The notes beneath the pieces are model-generated. The model worked only from the letters and a program-made list of their open reading frames with translations, was not told where the DNA came from and ran no database searches. Positions 42,268-51,646 of a DNA stretch of 64,000 nt are shown here, in pieces; position 1 is the stretch's first letter; the number at the start of each line of letters is the position of its first letter. Position numbers and translations under genes: made by a program. Source of the stretch: Synechococcus sp. MVIR-18-1 (GTDB lineage Bacteria; Cyanobacteriota; Cyanobacteriia; PCC-6307; Cyanobiaceae); contig NZ_CP047942.1 of assembly GCF_014279835.1 (NCBI RefSeq), forward strand, positions 2,046,001 to 2,110,000, in the 5' to 3' direction.

Positions 42268-45200
42268 TAGCTGAGCTGAGGATCAGCAGCAGGCTTGGCA
42301 TCCGCCTGACCTAGAAGCGTCTTCATCACCACGTAGAACACAGGAACCACCAGGGTGGAAAGGAACGTGGCAACCAAGAGACCGCCAAACACAACCAAAC
42401 CGAGCGAAGACTGGCTCTGCGCACCAGCTCCACTCGCCAGCATCAAAGGCAAGAATCCCGTTAAAGACGAAATGGCAGTCATCAAGATCGGTCTTAAACG
42501 AGATTGAGCAGCAAATCGAGCAGCTTCAAGGGCTGAAATGCCCTCGCCCATTTTTTGGTTGGCAAGATCCACAATCAAAATCGCATTACCACCGGCTAAA
42601 CCGATCAGCATCACAAGACCCACCTGGGCGTAAATATTCAGAACCTGACCGGCAGCACCTAGAAACACCAAGGCACCAAGTAGAGCAGTTGGTACCGTCA
42701 ACAAAATGATGATGGGATCCGAATAACTTTCATATTGTGCTGAGAGCACCAAGAACACCGCCAAAATACCAAGGGCAAAAATCACAACAGCCAAGGACCC
42801 GGCCTTCACCTCTTCTCTTGAAATACCAGTCCAATCAAATCCCAACCCTTGCAAGTTGGCATCTTTAAAGATCGTCTTCATCGCTGTAATCGCCTGACCT
42901 GAGCTTTTACCAACAGCAGGTGTTCCATCAATCTTGATTGAACGATAGAGATTGAAGTGAGGGATGACGCTAGGACCACTGGTGGACTTCACAGTGAAAA
43001 ACTCAGACAAGGGGATCTGCTCCCCTTTCATGCTGTTCACATAAACTGCCGAAAGCTGCTCAGGAGTGGCCCGGTTGACATCATCAGCCTGCACGTAGAC
43101 ACGTCGAACCTTGCCCTCCTGGAACGTGTCATTCACATACGCCCCACCAAAATTGACGCTAAAGGATTGCATGGCGGAGCCAAAATCAACTCCTAAGGAA
43201 GCCATCTTTTCGCGATTTACCTTGATCTCAATCTGAGGTGACTCTGGTGAAAACAAGGTATAGACACGGTTCAGCAATGGATTAGCGTTGCCCGCCTGCA
43301 TGATCTGACCGGCAGAAGCAAAGAATTGGTTCAATCCATAGGCGCCACTGCTTTGATCCAACAACTGGAATTCAAAGCCACCACCAGCGCCATAACCAGG
43401 AATCGAGGGGGGCTCCACCACAAACACCCGAGCACCATCAATCGACATCAACAGTTTTTTGTTCAAGCGTTCAACAATCGCCGCTACAGAGTGATCACTT
43501 CCTTGCCGCTCATCCCAATGCTTTGTTCCAAAGAAGAACAAGCCTTTGTTTGGAGCATTTCCATCCAAGCTGGCCCCACTGAATAAGGCTGCAGCAGAAA
43601 TATCATCCTCAGATCGCAAAACCGCAGCGACTTTTCGGTTGATCGCAAGGGTCGTCTCGTTCGAAACACCATCGGGAGCCTGCACGAAACCGATGGCATA
43701 ACCCTGATCTTCAATCGGAACAAATCCTCCGGGGATGCGTGTGAATGCAAAACCAGTGAGCAGGATTCCAGCAGCAAGGGCCGCCATCACGATCGGGCGA
43801 GCTTTAAGCACCTGATCAAGAACTTTCGAATAGCGCTTTTCAAAGCCTGAGTAAAAGCGATTGAAGTGAATGAAGATCTGAGGAACAAACCAGCCCACAA
43901 CAAGACCGATTCCCGTGAACAAGATCACAGGGATGAGATTGGTCACACCAACGAGAATCAATCCAACAACCGCACCACCTACGGCTCCAGGCATCCGCAA
44001 TGGAATCGAGGTGAGCTTCATCGCAACGAAGCCAACCAACGCTCCAACAATCACAGGGACCAGCACCAACGCGGCACCATCTCCCGCACTCAAAAGGCCG
44101 TAAGCAAATCCAAGAAACACACCAGCAGTGGCGTATTGCTGTTTGCTCAGCTGTTTTGTGTCCTTCTCCAGAAGAAGGGCAGCGAGCATTGGCGAGAACG
44201 TCAGGGCATTGAAGGTGGAGATCCCGATCGAGAACAGAATCGTGGCAGCAAACTGTTTATAAATCGTTCCTGTTGCTCCGGGGAAAAACAACACAGGAAG
44301 GAAAACAGCCATCTTCACCAGTGATGTTGCAATCACAGCGCTAAAGAGTTCATCCATGGTGGCCATCGCCGCCTGAACCGATGTCATCCCTTCTGCTTTT
44401 TTTGCTGAGGTGTCTTCGACCACCGTGATCGCATCATCAACAACTAAACCTGTTGCCAGAACAAGGCCAAACAAGGTGAGCTGATTAAGGGAGAAGCCGA
44501 AGGCGAGCACAAGAGCGAACGTGCCAATCAAGGCCACAGGAATGGCAATGGCCGGGACAAGAGTTGCTTTCCAGTTCTGAAGGAATAAGAACAGAATCAA
44601 GACCACGAGAATCACTGCGTCCCGCAGAGAATTGGTTACGCCCTTGATTGATTGGTTGATGAAATCAGTGGTGTCGTAAATAACCTGGGTATCAAGGCCA
44701 ACAGGAAGCGTCTGTTCAAATTTCTCGATCACCTCCTTCACGCCGTTAGACACTTGAATGGCGTTACTACCAGACAACTGATAAACAGCAACGCCAACAG
44801 AAGGTGTGCCCTTGAGATCCATTGCGTCGACCCCATAGGCCTCTCCACCCAGGCTCACGCGACCAACGTCCTTGAGCTTGATCAAGCCACCAGCGTCGGT
44901 GGTTTTTAAAACAATATTTTCAAACTCGGATTCCGTGGTCAAACGACCTTGCAATTGCACGGTAAATGTATATTGCTGACCTTTAGGAGCAGGAGAACCT
45001 CCGATCTTGCCCGCGGGGACTAGTCGGTTTTGACTCTGAAGTTGCTGAACAACATCAGTTGACGTAAGACTATTTGCCGCGAGCTTTTCCGGATCGAGCC
45101 ATAACCTGAAAGCAACCTTACGGTTGCCAAAATAGGTAACTTCTCCAACACCAGGGACGCGCTTGATATTATCAGTTAGATTTTTATCTAAATAGCCACT

Positions 45201-45677
45201 AATCGTTTCAACACTGTATTCAGTTTTAGAAGGATCACTGTTGACAATATTATAAACAAGCAAGGTAGAGTTCGAAGCCTTATTAACCGTGACGCCGGCC
45301 TTGCGAACCTCCTCAGGAAGCTGGGGTTCGGCTAGAGAGACTCTATTTTGAACATTAACCTGGTTAATATTACCGTCAGTTCCGCTGTCAAAGGAAACAG
45401 AAATAGAACTTACACCATCAGACGAGCTGTTGGAGGTAATGAAATCCATATTCTCCACACCATTAATCTGCTGTTCAAGAACAGTGGTCACACCCTGCTC
45501 AACCGAAACGGCATCAGCTCCTACATAAGTAGCCTGTACTTTGACCGTTGGAGGGGCAATGTCGGGAAGATTCTCAATCGGGAGGATTGGAATTGCAATC
45601 AATCCCACGATCACAATCAAAAGGCTGCAAACGGTACTAAGAACCGGTCGCGCAATAAAATTATTCGATGCAGACAT
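42267..45677 (-). CDS. RND multidrug efflux permease (HAE1/AcrB type)
   Basis: The 1136-aa protein has the AcrB-like layout: the first helix, a large periplasmic loop, a six-helix block, then the repeat. Characteristic segments include the N-terminal RPVLSTVCSLLIVIVG, GLVVDDAITVVED (proton-relay Asp pair) and the second-half LIGLAGGNAILIVDLAN. It is about 90 residues longer than AcrB because of an extra hydrophobic stretch around residues 520-600. It pairs with the adaptor upstream; no TolC gene is in the window. Confidence 0.95.
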   Translation of the reverse strand: MSASNNFIARPVLSTVCSLLIVIVGLIAIPILPIENLPDIAPPTVKVQATYVGADAVSVEQGVTTVLEQQINGVENMDFITSNSSSDGVSSISVSFDSGTDGNINQVNVQNRVSLAEPQLPEEVRKAGVTVNKASNSTLLVYNIVNSDPSKTEYSVETISGYLDKNLTDNIKRVPGVGEVTYFGNRKVAFRLWLDPEKLAANSLTSTDVVQQLQSQNRLVPAGKIGGSPAPKGQQYTFTVQLQGRLTTESEFENIVLKTTDAGGLIKLKDVGRVSLGGEAYGVDAMDLKGTPSVGVAVYQLSGSNAIQVSNGVKEVIEKFEQTLPVGLDTQVIYDTTDFINQSIKGVTNSLRDAVILVVLILFLFLQNWKATLVPAIAIPVALIGTFALVLAFGFSLNQLTLFGLVLATGLVVDDAITVVEDTSAKKAEGMTSVQAAMATMDELFSAVIATSLVKMAVFLPVLFFPGATGTIYKQFAATILFSIGISTFNALTFSPMLAALLLEKDTKQLSKQQYATAGVFLGFAYGLLSAGDGAALVLVPVIVGALVGFVAMKLTSIPLRMPGAVGGAVVGLILVGVTNLIPVILFTGIGLVVGWFVPQIFIHFNRFYSGFEKRYSKVLDQVLKARPIVMAALAAGILLTGFAFTRIPGGFVPIEDQGYAIGFVQAPDGVSNETTLAINRKVAAVLRSEDDISAAALFSGASLDGNAPNKGLFFFGTKHWDERQGSDHSVAAIVERLNKKLLMSIDGARVFVVEPPSIPGYGAGGGFEFQLLDQSSGAYGLNQFFASAGQIMQAGNANPLLNRVYTLFSPESPQIEIKVNREKMASLGVDFGSAMQSFSVNFGGAYVNDTFQEGKVRRVYVQADDVNRATPEQLSAVYVNSMKGEQIPLSEFFTVKSTSGPSVIPHFNLYRSIKIDGTPAVGKSSGQAITAMKTIFKDANLQGLGFDWTGISREEVKAGSLAVVIFALGILAVFLVLSAQYESYSDPIIILLTVPTALLGALVFLGAAGQVLNIYAQVGLVMLIGLAGGNAILIVDLANQKMGEGISALEAARFAAQSRLRPILMTAISSLTGFLPLMLASGAGAQSQSSLGLVVFGGLLVATFLSTLVVPVFYVVMKTLLGQADAKPAADPQLS

Positions 45678-45686
45678 GAATCAACC

Positions 45687-46826
45687 TCAGTTTTTAGCTG
45701 CAGCAGGTTGTGACCCCGTGCGCTGTGTTTTCACCTGAATCGGCATTCCATGCTTGAGATTGAGGAGATTACTTGTAATCACCTTCTGATTGAGCTTCAA
45801 CCCTTTTATAACCGGATAACGATTGTTCTGAACCTCACCAATATTGACCGGTGTCTGAAGCGCAAATAGAGCATTTTCTGGCAATTTACCCCTTTCGATA
45901 CCTTTACCAATCCGTTCGATATCAGCCTTGCCTGGATTTGCCTTTAAGTCGGAGAAGGTACCAACACGAAAGACAAAGCTTTGCCCAGAAGTTTGCGTTA
46001 CGGCCGCGAATGGAACTGAGATCTGTTGACCTGATTTCAATTGAACTCTGGTCCGAAGACGTTGACCACTCCGCAGTTTGCCATCAGCATTTTTAAATAA
46101 AGCCTTCACCAAGAGGCCCTGGGTTTGAGGATTCACTTGCGGATCAATCGACTCGATCTGACTCGTCGCTAAGGGCTTAACCGTGCCAGGCACGCTCAAA
46201 ATGACGGGTTGACCGATGGCGAGACGATCGCCATAGACCGCCGGGACTTCAACCTTCGCCTCGAGAATATTATTTTGCACCACACTGGTGAAGGGCTGAT
46301 TTTGTTGCACCACATCACCAACCTTCACCTGAACATTTGCCACGGTCCCTGCGGTTGGTGAGAGCAAATTGCTGTAGCTGAGCTCTGCTTCTAGAGCTTT
46401 AACTTTTTCAACCGCCGCAATGTATTTCAAGCGGTAAGAGTCGCGCTGACGCAGCGAAGCAGCTCCAGCATTTGCGAGAAATTCTTCGCGCTCCCAATCC
46501 ACTTTGGCTGTTGCCGCTCTCGCCCGTTGTTCCGCCAAGGCCGCCCGTGCTTGAACTTGATCCAATACGACGAGCAACTGCCCCGCCTCAATACGATCGC
46601 CTTGAGACACCTTGAGCTCAGTGACACGACCTGATGTTTGCGCGGCCAGCTCAACCAACGCATTGGCCTCGAGCGTGCTCACCGTATCAATATCGTCAGT
46701 AAATGGAGCTTCAAGGACAGATACTTGCTGGACCGGCAGTGCGGGCGTCTTTTCATCAGAGCCTCCACAAGCACTAACGGAAATGGCTGTTAAGAGCACA
46801 GGCAGCAGTGGACGAAAACGCAGCAC
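45687..46826 (-). CDS. RND efflux adaptor (membrane-fusion) lipoprotein
   Basis: The 379-aa protein has a lipobox-like VSAC at about residue 17-20, a lipoyl-like domain split by a helical hairpin (GRVTELKVSQGDRIEAGQLLVVLD; NLLSPTAGTVANVQVKVGDVV), and beta-barrel and membrane-proximal domains. It is the periplasmic partner of the downstream RND permease. The ATG at 46826 is 35 bp from the opposite-strand frame of the rarA-type gene. Confidence 0.94.
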   Translation of the reverse strand: MLRFRPLLPVLLTAISVSACGGSDEKTPALPVQQVSVLEAPFTDDIDTVSTLEANALVELAAQTSGRVTELKVSQGDRIEAGQLLVVLDQVQARAALAEQRARAATAKVDWEREEFLANAGAASLRQRDSYRLKYIAAVEKVKALEAELSYSNLLSPTAGTVANVQVKVGDVVQQNQPFTSVVQNNILEAKVEVPAVYGDRLAIGQPVILSVPGTVKPLATSQIESIDPQVNPQTQGLLVKALFKNADGKLRSGQRLRTRVQLKSGQQISVPFAAVTQTSGQSFVFRVGTFSDLKANPGKADIERIGKGIERGKLPENALFALQTPVNIGEVQNNRYPVIKGLKLNQKVITSNLLNLKHGMPIQVKTQRTGSQPAAAKN

Positions 46827-46930
46827 AAATCCTGTGACAAACGATCGGATTATGGTCGAACTTGAACCCAGTTTCGGTTCGGATCAGGCAAGAATCCATA
46901 CACCAAGACCATTTAAAGGAGATTGGTCGG

Positions 46931-49126
46931 TTGGTTGAAGATCTATTCAGCCACCACGGCAACCAGCTAAGACGACGTCAGGCGCCCTTGGCTGACCGTT
47001 TAAGGCCCAAATCACTCGAAGAATTTGAGGGCCAAAACGCGATCCTCGCCGAAGGCCGTTTGCTGCGCCGGGCGATCACCGCTGACCGTGTGGGCAATCT
47101 GATCCTGCACGGACCGCCTGGCGTCGGAAAAACAACCCTTGCCAGAATCATTGCCACCCACACCCGTGCGCAGTTCAGCAGCCTGAATGCTGTTCTGGCC
47201 GGCGTGAAGGACCTTCGTGAGCAAGTGGACGCCGCCAAGAAGCGATTGGAGAACCATGGCTTGAGAACCATCCTGTTCATTGATGAGGTCCATCGCTTCA
47301 ACAGTGCTCAACAGGATGCGCTGCTCCCTTGGGTCGAAAACGGCACTCTCACCTTGATCGGTGCCACCACTGAGAACCCTTACTTCGAAGTCAACAAAGC
47401 CCTCGTGAGTCGTTCACGCCTGTTTCGACTGCAGAGCCTCGAAGCCAACGATCTACGTCAATTGCTCCATCGAGCCCTTCACGACAAAGAACGGGGCTAT
47501 GGCAATCGTTCGATCACGATCACTCCCGATGCCGAAGCCCACATGGTGGATGTGGCCAACGGTGACGCGCGCAGCCTTCTCAATGCCCTCGAGCTGGCGG
47601 TGGAAAGCTCAACGCCTTCCGATCCAGAGGCCACGATTGAGATCGATTTGACCATCGCCGAGGAGTCGATTCAAGAGCGAGCTGTGCTCTACGACAAACA
47701 GGGAGATGCCCACTTCGACACGATTAGCGCTTTCATCAAATCCCTTCGGGGCTCCGATGCAGACGCAGCCCTGTTTTGGCTGGCGCGAATGTTGGAAGCA
47801 GGGGAAAACCCAAGGTTCATCTTTCGACGGATGTTGATTTCAGCGGGAGAGGACATCGGGCTAGCCGACCCCCAGGCTGTGGTCGTCGTGGAAGCCTGTG
47901 CAGCAGCCTTCGAACGCATTGGCCTGCCAGAGGGGCTTTATCCGCTTGCCCAGGCAGCCCTTTACCTCGCCTGCGCCGAAAAAAGCAACAGCACGATGGG
48001 ACTGTTCGAAGCCATCCGCCTTGTGCGCAGTACACAGAACCAAAATGTGCCAAGCCACCTCCGCGATGCCCATCGCGATGGTGAAGCCTTCGGAGACGGA
48101 AAGGGATATCGCTACCCCCACGCCTACAAAGAGCATTGGATCGCACAGAATTACCTTCCCGATGCGCTGCAGGGAGAGGTCTTTTGGACACCGAGCAAGC
48201 AGGGGTGGGAGGGGGAACGGCGAGGAAGGATGCTCGAACGTCGGGCTGCTCAGCTCGCCGTCGCAGCAGAGGTGGCCCAAACGCACCCCCTACTCCTCAG
48301 TAGTGGTCCAGACCTGCCTGAGATGGAGCGCTGGCTGCATCGACAGCTCGCCCAAAACGATGAGCGTTTGCAAGATCTGCAGCAGCGACTCTGGACCGCA
48401 GCGACCTTTCAACGCACCGACAGGGTGCTGGTGCTCGGGGGACGATCCCTGCTCTGGGCCCTGGGTCCCCTGAATGCGGTGCAGGAGGGGAGCGTCACAA
48501 TCTTGTGCAGCAGCGCTGAAGAACGCGCCCGACTTGAAGCACAGGTGGATCTATTGGATCCACTTCATCGTCCCAACCTCCTCACAGGAGGGTTCAAGGC
48601 GTTGCAGGGGCTTCCTCAAGACTGGCAATTCGAAGTTGTGGGAGGTCGATTCAGCAGTGATGATCGCGCTTGGATCGAATCGCCACCGTTTTGGCAGCAA
48701 CTCCAATGGAAGCTGTCACCTGGCGCTCAGCTCCACGTCCTACTCAGCCAAACAGCCATCGGTCCAGCGGCAGCGCTCTCAGAGCAATGCCCTGGGTTCA
48801 GTGAAGTCCTGTCGGAACTCATCGAAAAGGAACAGCAGTGGCTTCTAACCCAGCAGCTTGATCAGCTCGTCCGGCAGCAGCTCGAAAACCTCTCAACCGC
48901 AGTCACCACAGAGCAGTGGCAGGAATCTCTATCACTCCCAATAGACGAACGCCTGTTGAAACGCTGGCTGGGAGAGGACCGTCCTTATCGATCTCTGATC
49001 AATCGCTGCTGCCAGCCAGAAAAAGTGCTCAGCACACTGCAGCAGCTCTTGCAAGCGAAACGGGGAGGGCAACTTCCACAGCCCCTGATTCATCAGCGGC
49101 TTGACTGCACGATGTTGTCCTCGTAG
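46931..49126 (+). CDS. RarA/MgsA-type AAA+ ATPase with an added C-terminal domain
   Basis: The first 440 residues are RarA: DLFSHHGNQLRRRQAPLADRLRP, Walker A GPPGVGKTTLA (61-71), Walker B ILFIDEVHRF and the sensor GATTENPYFEVN, with the C-terminal tetramerisation part ending YRYPHAYKEHW. RarA acts at stalled replication forks. An extra 270 residues follow, with a Rossmann-like DRVLVLGGRSLLWALGP and a strand-rich middle, resembling a SAM-methyltransferase-like domain without a clear catalytic motif. TTG at 46931 is chosen because AAAGGAG (46915-46921) precedes it at a good distance; longer in-frame starts lack this. Confidence 0.9.
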   Translation: MVEDLFSHHGNQLRRRQAPLADRLRPKSLEEFEGQNAILAEGRLLRRAITADRVGNLILHGPPGVGKTTLARIIATHTRAQFSSLNAVLAGVKDLREQVDAAKKRLENHGLRTILFIDEVHRFNSAQQDALLPWVENGTLTLIGATTENPYFEVNKALVSRSRLFRLQSLEANDLRQLLHRALHDKERGYGNRSITITPDAEAHMVDVANGDARSLLNALELAVESSTPSDPEATIEIDLTIAEESIQERAVLYDKQGDAHFDTISAFIKSLRGSDADAALFWLARMLEAGENPRFIFRRMLISAGEDIGLADPQAVVVVEACAAAFERIGLPEGLYPLAQAALYLACAEKSNSTMGLFEAIRLVRSTQNQNVPSHLRDAHRDGEAFGDGKGYRYPHAYKEHWIAQNYLPDALQGEVFWTPSKQGWEGERRGRMLERRAAQLAVAAEVAQTHPLLLSSGPDLPEMERWLHRQLAQNDERLQDLQQRLWTAATFQRTDRVLVLGGRSLLWALGPLNAVQEGSVTILCSSAEERARLEAQVDLLDPLHRPNLLTGGFKALQGLPQDWQFEVVGGRFSSDDRAWIESPPFWQQLQWKLSPGAQLHVLLSQTAIGPAAALSEQCPGFSEVLSELIEKEQQWLLTQQLDQLVRQQLENLSTAVTTEQWQESLSLPIDERLLKRWLGEDRPYRSLINRCCQPEKVLSTLQQLLQAKRGGQLPQPLIHQRLDCTMLSS

Positions 49127-49136
49127 CAGCCAGCCA

Positions 49137-49165
49137 TAAAAAAAGCCCCGGCATTGCCGAGGCTT
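49137..49165 (-). terminator. Intrinsic terminator for the minus-strand gene at 49187
   Basis: On the minus strand GCCTCGG-CAAT-GCCGGGGC is followed by a run of eight T residues. The hairpin lies between the convergent ends of the rarA-type gene and the next gene. Confidence 0.88.
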
Positions 49166-49186
49166 GAAAGGGCCGAAGCCGTTCGA

Positions 49187-49846
49187 TCACCAGAGGCCGC
49201 GAACTGGAGCTGCCATAGGAGCAGCAGCGCGAGGAGCGGGAGCAGCAGGAAGGATCTGCTTGGCTTGCACACAAGCGGGCAGGAAGACGTACCAAGACAT
49301 CAGTGAAGTGGCCTGGGCGCCATCAAGACCGTCCTTACAGACGTTCTGGGAGCCATCAGATGCACCGTTGTCAGCCAGAGCGAAATCAACGGGGAGAGCA
49401 TTCAGGATGCCGGCAGAAGAGATCTGGCCGTCAGCAGCATCAAGGATGATGGCGGAGCGAAGAGCAACAACGGCTGTCTTTTGCTTCATCCAGTAGGGGT
49501 AGTAGCTCTTGGTCTGATCTTCCAAGAATGCAACGCCATCGCTGGAATACAGGAAGCGTGAAACGCCAACGAGGTCAACCTCGTAGGAGCGAGTCATGCC
49601 CTCTTGGATTTCTTCTGCAGTCCAACCGGAGTTGTTGATTCCACCTTGGAGGCCGCGATCGGTGATTTCACCGTCAGCGAAGAAGGTTTTGAAGGCTGAA
49701 GAATTGGTGGACCAAACAGCACCACCGGTTTTCCAGCGCACAGGGTGCTTGGCGGCTTCGGCTGAAACAGCCAGAGTTGTGAGAGAAGCGGCGGCAAGAA
49801 CGCCAGCAGCAAGACGTGTGAACACGGACGATGGAGATATAGACAT
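49187..49846 (-). CDS. Secreted DUF1400-like protein
   Basis: A signal peptide (VLAAASLTTLAVSAEA) is followed by a helix-rich domain: FADGEITDRGLQGG, GVSRFLYSSDGVAFLEDQ, AVVALRSAIILDAADGQISSAGILNALPVDFAL. This resembles the N-terminal part of the cyanobacterial DUF1400 alpha/beta hydrolases, here without the hydrolase domain. A short Ala/Pro-rich tail ends the protein. Codon use is strongly biased to preferred codons, and a strong terminator follows, suggesting high expression. The function is unknown. Confidence 0.65.
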   Translation of the reverse strand: MSISPSSVFTRLAAGVLAAASLTTLAVSAEAAKHPVRWKTGGAVWSTNSSAFKTFFADGEITDRGLQGGINNSGWTAEEIQEGMTRSYEVDLVGVSRFLYSSDGVAFLEDQTKSYYPYWMKQKTAVVALRSAIILDAADGQISSAGILNALPVDFALADNGASDGSQNVCKDGLDGAQATSLMSWYVFLPACVQAKQILPAAPAPRAAAPMAAPVRGLW

Positions 49847-49891
49847 CCCTTAAAATTTAGGCGCAGGAAAATAAAATGCCAACAAAAATGT

Positions 49892-49917
49892 AGGGACCAG
49901 TACAGAAAACTGTCCCT
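49892..49917 (-). terminator. Probable terminator of the gene at 49998
   Basis: AGGGACCAGT at 49892-49901 pairs with ACTGTCCCT at 49909-49917 with one bulged base; on the minus strand ACATTTTTG follows. It lies downstream of the minus-strand gene at 49998-50492. Confidence 0.6.
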
Positions 49918-49997
49918 AACACGCACTAACAGGATCATCCCACTAGGGGTATCAAAACGAGACTCGCGACTCTCGCTCTAACAGCGCCTTGCAGGGC

Positions 49998-50492
49998 TCA
50001 GAGCTCTGGGATCTCAAACGCCCTCCATCCTTCGGGGCAAACCGCAGCCATCTGCTCAGTGGAAGCAGGGGGTAGGCCTCGACACTGAACGCGCACAAGC
50101 TTGGAGCCATTGAAATGAACGATCGCAACGTAGCTTTCACTCCCGCGCTTGGGAGTTAGCCAGAGGCGCGTACTGCTGGCTTGCGTTTCAACTCTGACGT
50201 CCATGGTTTCATCGCTGCTCAAACCGAGATCAATCAGTGATGACGCAAATTGTCCCCAGTAGAAGCTGGCGAGCTGGCCGCGAACGAACGCCCTAAGCAA
50301 GGTTTCGGCTTGGCGACGTTGATTCAAGGTTGCCTCTTGATCATCGAGCTGCTCAACAAGACGCGCATCCATTGGGAGACCTACATCTCCTGGAGAGAAC
50401 ACCTGCGTTTGACGGGTCGCGATCAGGCCAAGGCCCCCTAATAGCAAGGCGGCCACCGCCGTGGGCAAAGATCGCATCCAAGATTGAGTCAC
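49998..50492 (-). CDS. Membrane-anchored hypothetical protein, pilin-GH-like
   Basis: The 164-aa protein has one N-terminal membrane helix (LPTAVAALLLGGLGLIATR) and a soluble domain with YVAIVHFNGSKLVRVQCRG and a nearby Cys, resembling type IV pilin-like G/H proteins of cyanobacteria. The match is only moderate and no pilin prepilin-peptidase site is seen, so the assignment is tentative. It is adjacent to a PPTase gene on the same strand. Confidence 0.55.
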   Translation of the reverse strand: MTQSWMRSLPTAVAALLLGGLGLIATRQTQVFSPGDVGLPMDARLVEQLDDQEATLNQRRQAETLLRAFVRGQLASFYWGQFASSLIDLGLSSDETMDVRVETQASSTRLWLTPKRGSESYVAIVHFNGSKLVRVQCRGLPPASTEQMAAVCPEGWRAFEIPEL

Positions 50493-50523
50493 GCCAACAA
50501 GGATCTCGATCCCGATTGAGATT

Positions 50524-51141
50524 TCAACCTAAGCAGACCGTTGCTCCAATCAAGTTCTGTTCGCAAGCTGACACGATCGCCATGCCCCATGGCCCTAGTT
50601 GGCGACAGCGCGCAGCCACCTGAACAGCTCTGCACTGGTGGCTTGCACTCAGCCCATCGGCCGCCACAACCCAGTGCGTCAGATCCTGAGCCAATGATCC
50701 CTGTTGCCACTTAATCGCAGCTTCCTTGATCAGCCAGTGCTCCAAAACAGCCTGGTGAAACGCGTGCTTAGGAAGACTTCTAAGACGACGCTGCTCGCTC
50801 GATGCGTAGTAACGGTTCATCAGAGCGTCAGAAGAAAACGGACGATCCAACCGCTCTAAATCAACCCCGACGGGAGCAGAAGACCAGGCCATCAACGCAG
50901 AACCCTTGCTATGGCTGAGGCTGACAAATCCCCAACCTGAGTGCAGAGCTGGAGGCTTGCCCGGAGGAGCATGCAGAGGAATGTCCTGCGCCGGCACTCC
51001 CCACAAATCACTCAGGCAGGAACGCATCCAGGAACGGGAGCCAAGGAAGCGCCTCTGACGGGTCTGGCTCAAGTTGCAGGCCCAGGCTTGTTCCTGATCC
51101 GACACGCAAGGATCTGTTGGGGAAGCCGGCCCGAGCCACAT
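50524..51141 (-). CDS. 4'-phosphopantetheinyl transferase (Sfp-type)
   Basis: The 205-aa protein has the PPTase motifs VSLSHSKGSALMAW, VGVDLERLDRP and WLIKEAAIKWQQG with the catalytic Asp/Glu/Lys. It transfers the phosphopantetheine arm from CoA to carrier proteins such as acyl-carrier protein. Cyanobacteria typically have one broad Sfp-type enzyme. ATG 51141 (MWLGPASPTDP) is preferred because upstream in-frame ATGs overlap the divergent bcp gene. Confidence 0.92.
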   Translation of the reverse strand: MWLGPASPTDPCVSDQEQAWACNLSQTRQRRFLGSRSWMRSCLSDLWGVPAQDIPLHAPPGKPPALHSGWGFVSLSHSKGSALMAWSSAPVGVDLERLDRPFSSDALMNRYYASSEQRRLRSLPKHAFHQAVLEHWLIKEAAIKWQQGSLAQDLTHWVVAADGLSASHQCRAVQVAARCRQLGPWGMAIVSACEQNLIGATVCLG

Positions 51142-51178
51142 CACGGTTACGCTTCCGCTCCGGTTGAAGCCTTCCTCC

Positions 51179-51646
51179 ATGACTTTGCAGATCGGCGATC
51201 TCGCGCCTGATTTCACACTTCCTGACCAAAACGGAGAGCCCGTGCAGCTGTCCTCCTTGCGGGGGCAGCGCGTGGTGATCTATTTCTATCCCAAAGACGC
51301 CACCCCTGGTTGCACGAAAGAGGCCTGCAACTTTCGAGATCGCTGGTCGTCCTTTAAGGAGCATGGAATTCTCGTCTTAGGGATCAGCAAGGACAACGCC
51401 TCATCCCATACGCGCTTTATCGCCAAACAGGACTTGCCCTTCACGCTGTTGAGTGATGAGGAGCCTTGCCCCGTTGCCAGCAGCTTTGAGAGTTACGGCC
51501 TGAAAAAGTTCATGGGTCGCGAATCCATCGGAATGATGCGACACACCTTCGTCGTCGACGCAGAAGGACGGTTGGAATTGATCTACCGAAAAGTGAAATC
51601 TGATTCGATGGCCGATCAAATCCTCAATGACTTAGGGATCAGCTGA
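51179..51646 (+). CDS. bcp: Thioredoxin-dependent peroxiredoxin Bcp/PrxQ
   Basis: The 155-aa enzyme reduces peroxides. The peroxidatic Cys lies in DATPGCTKEACNFRD, together with a resolving Cys five residues later, as in BCP/PrxQ. The start MTLQIGDLAPDFTLPDQNG is typical. Its gene is divergent from the PPTase gene; the two ATGs are only about 37 bp apart. The 3' end overlaps that of coaX by eight bases. Confidence 0.96.
   Translation: MTLQIGDLAPDFTLPDQNGEPVQLSSLRGQRVVIYFYPKDATPGCTKEACNFRDRWSSFKEHGILVLGISKDNASSHTRFIAKQDLPFTLLSDEEPCPVASSFESYGLKKFMGRESIGMMRHTFVVDAEGRLELIYRKVKSDSMADQILNDLGIS

Noticed and set aside
43866-44324. Plus-strand open frame inside the RND permease gene
   Set aside because: It is antisense to a well-supported membrane domain and has low-complexity polar composition.
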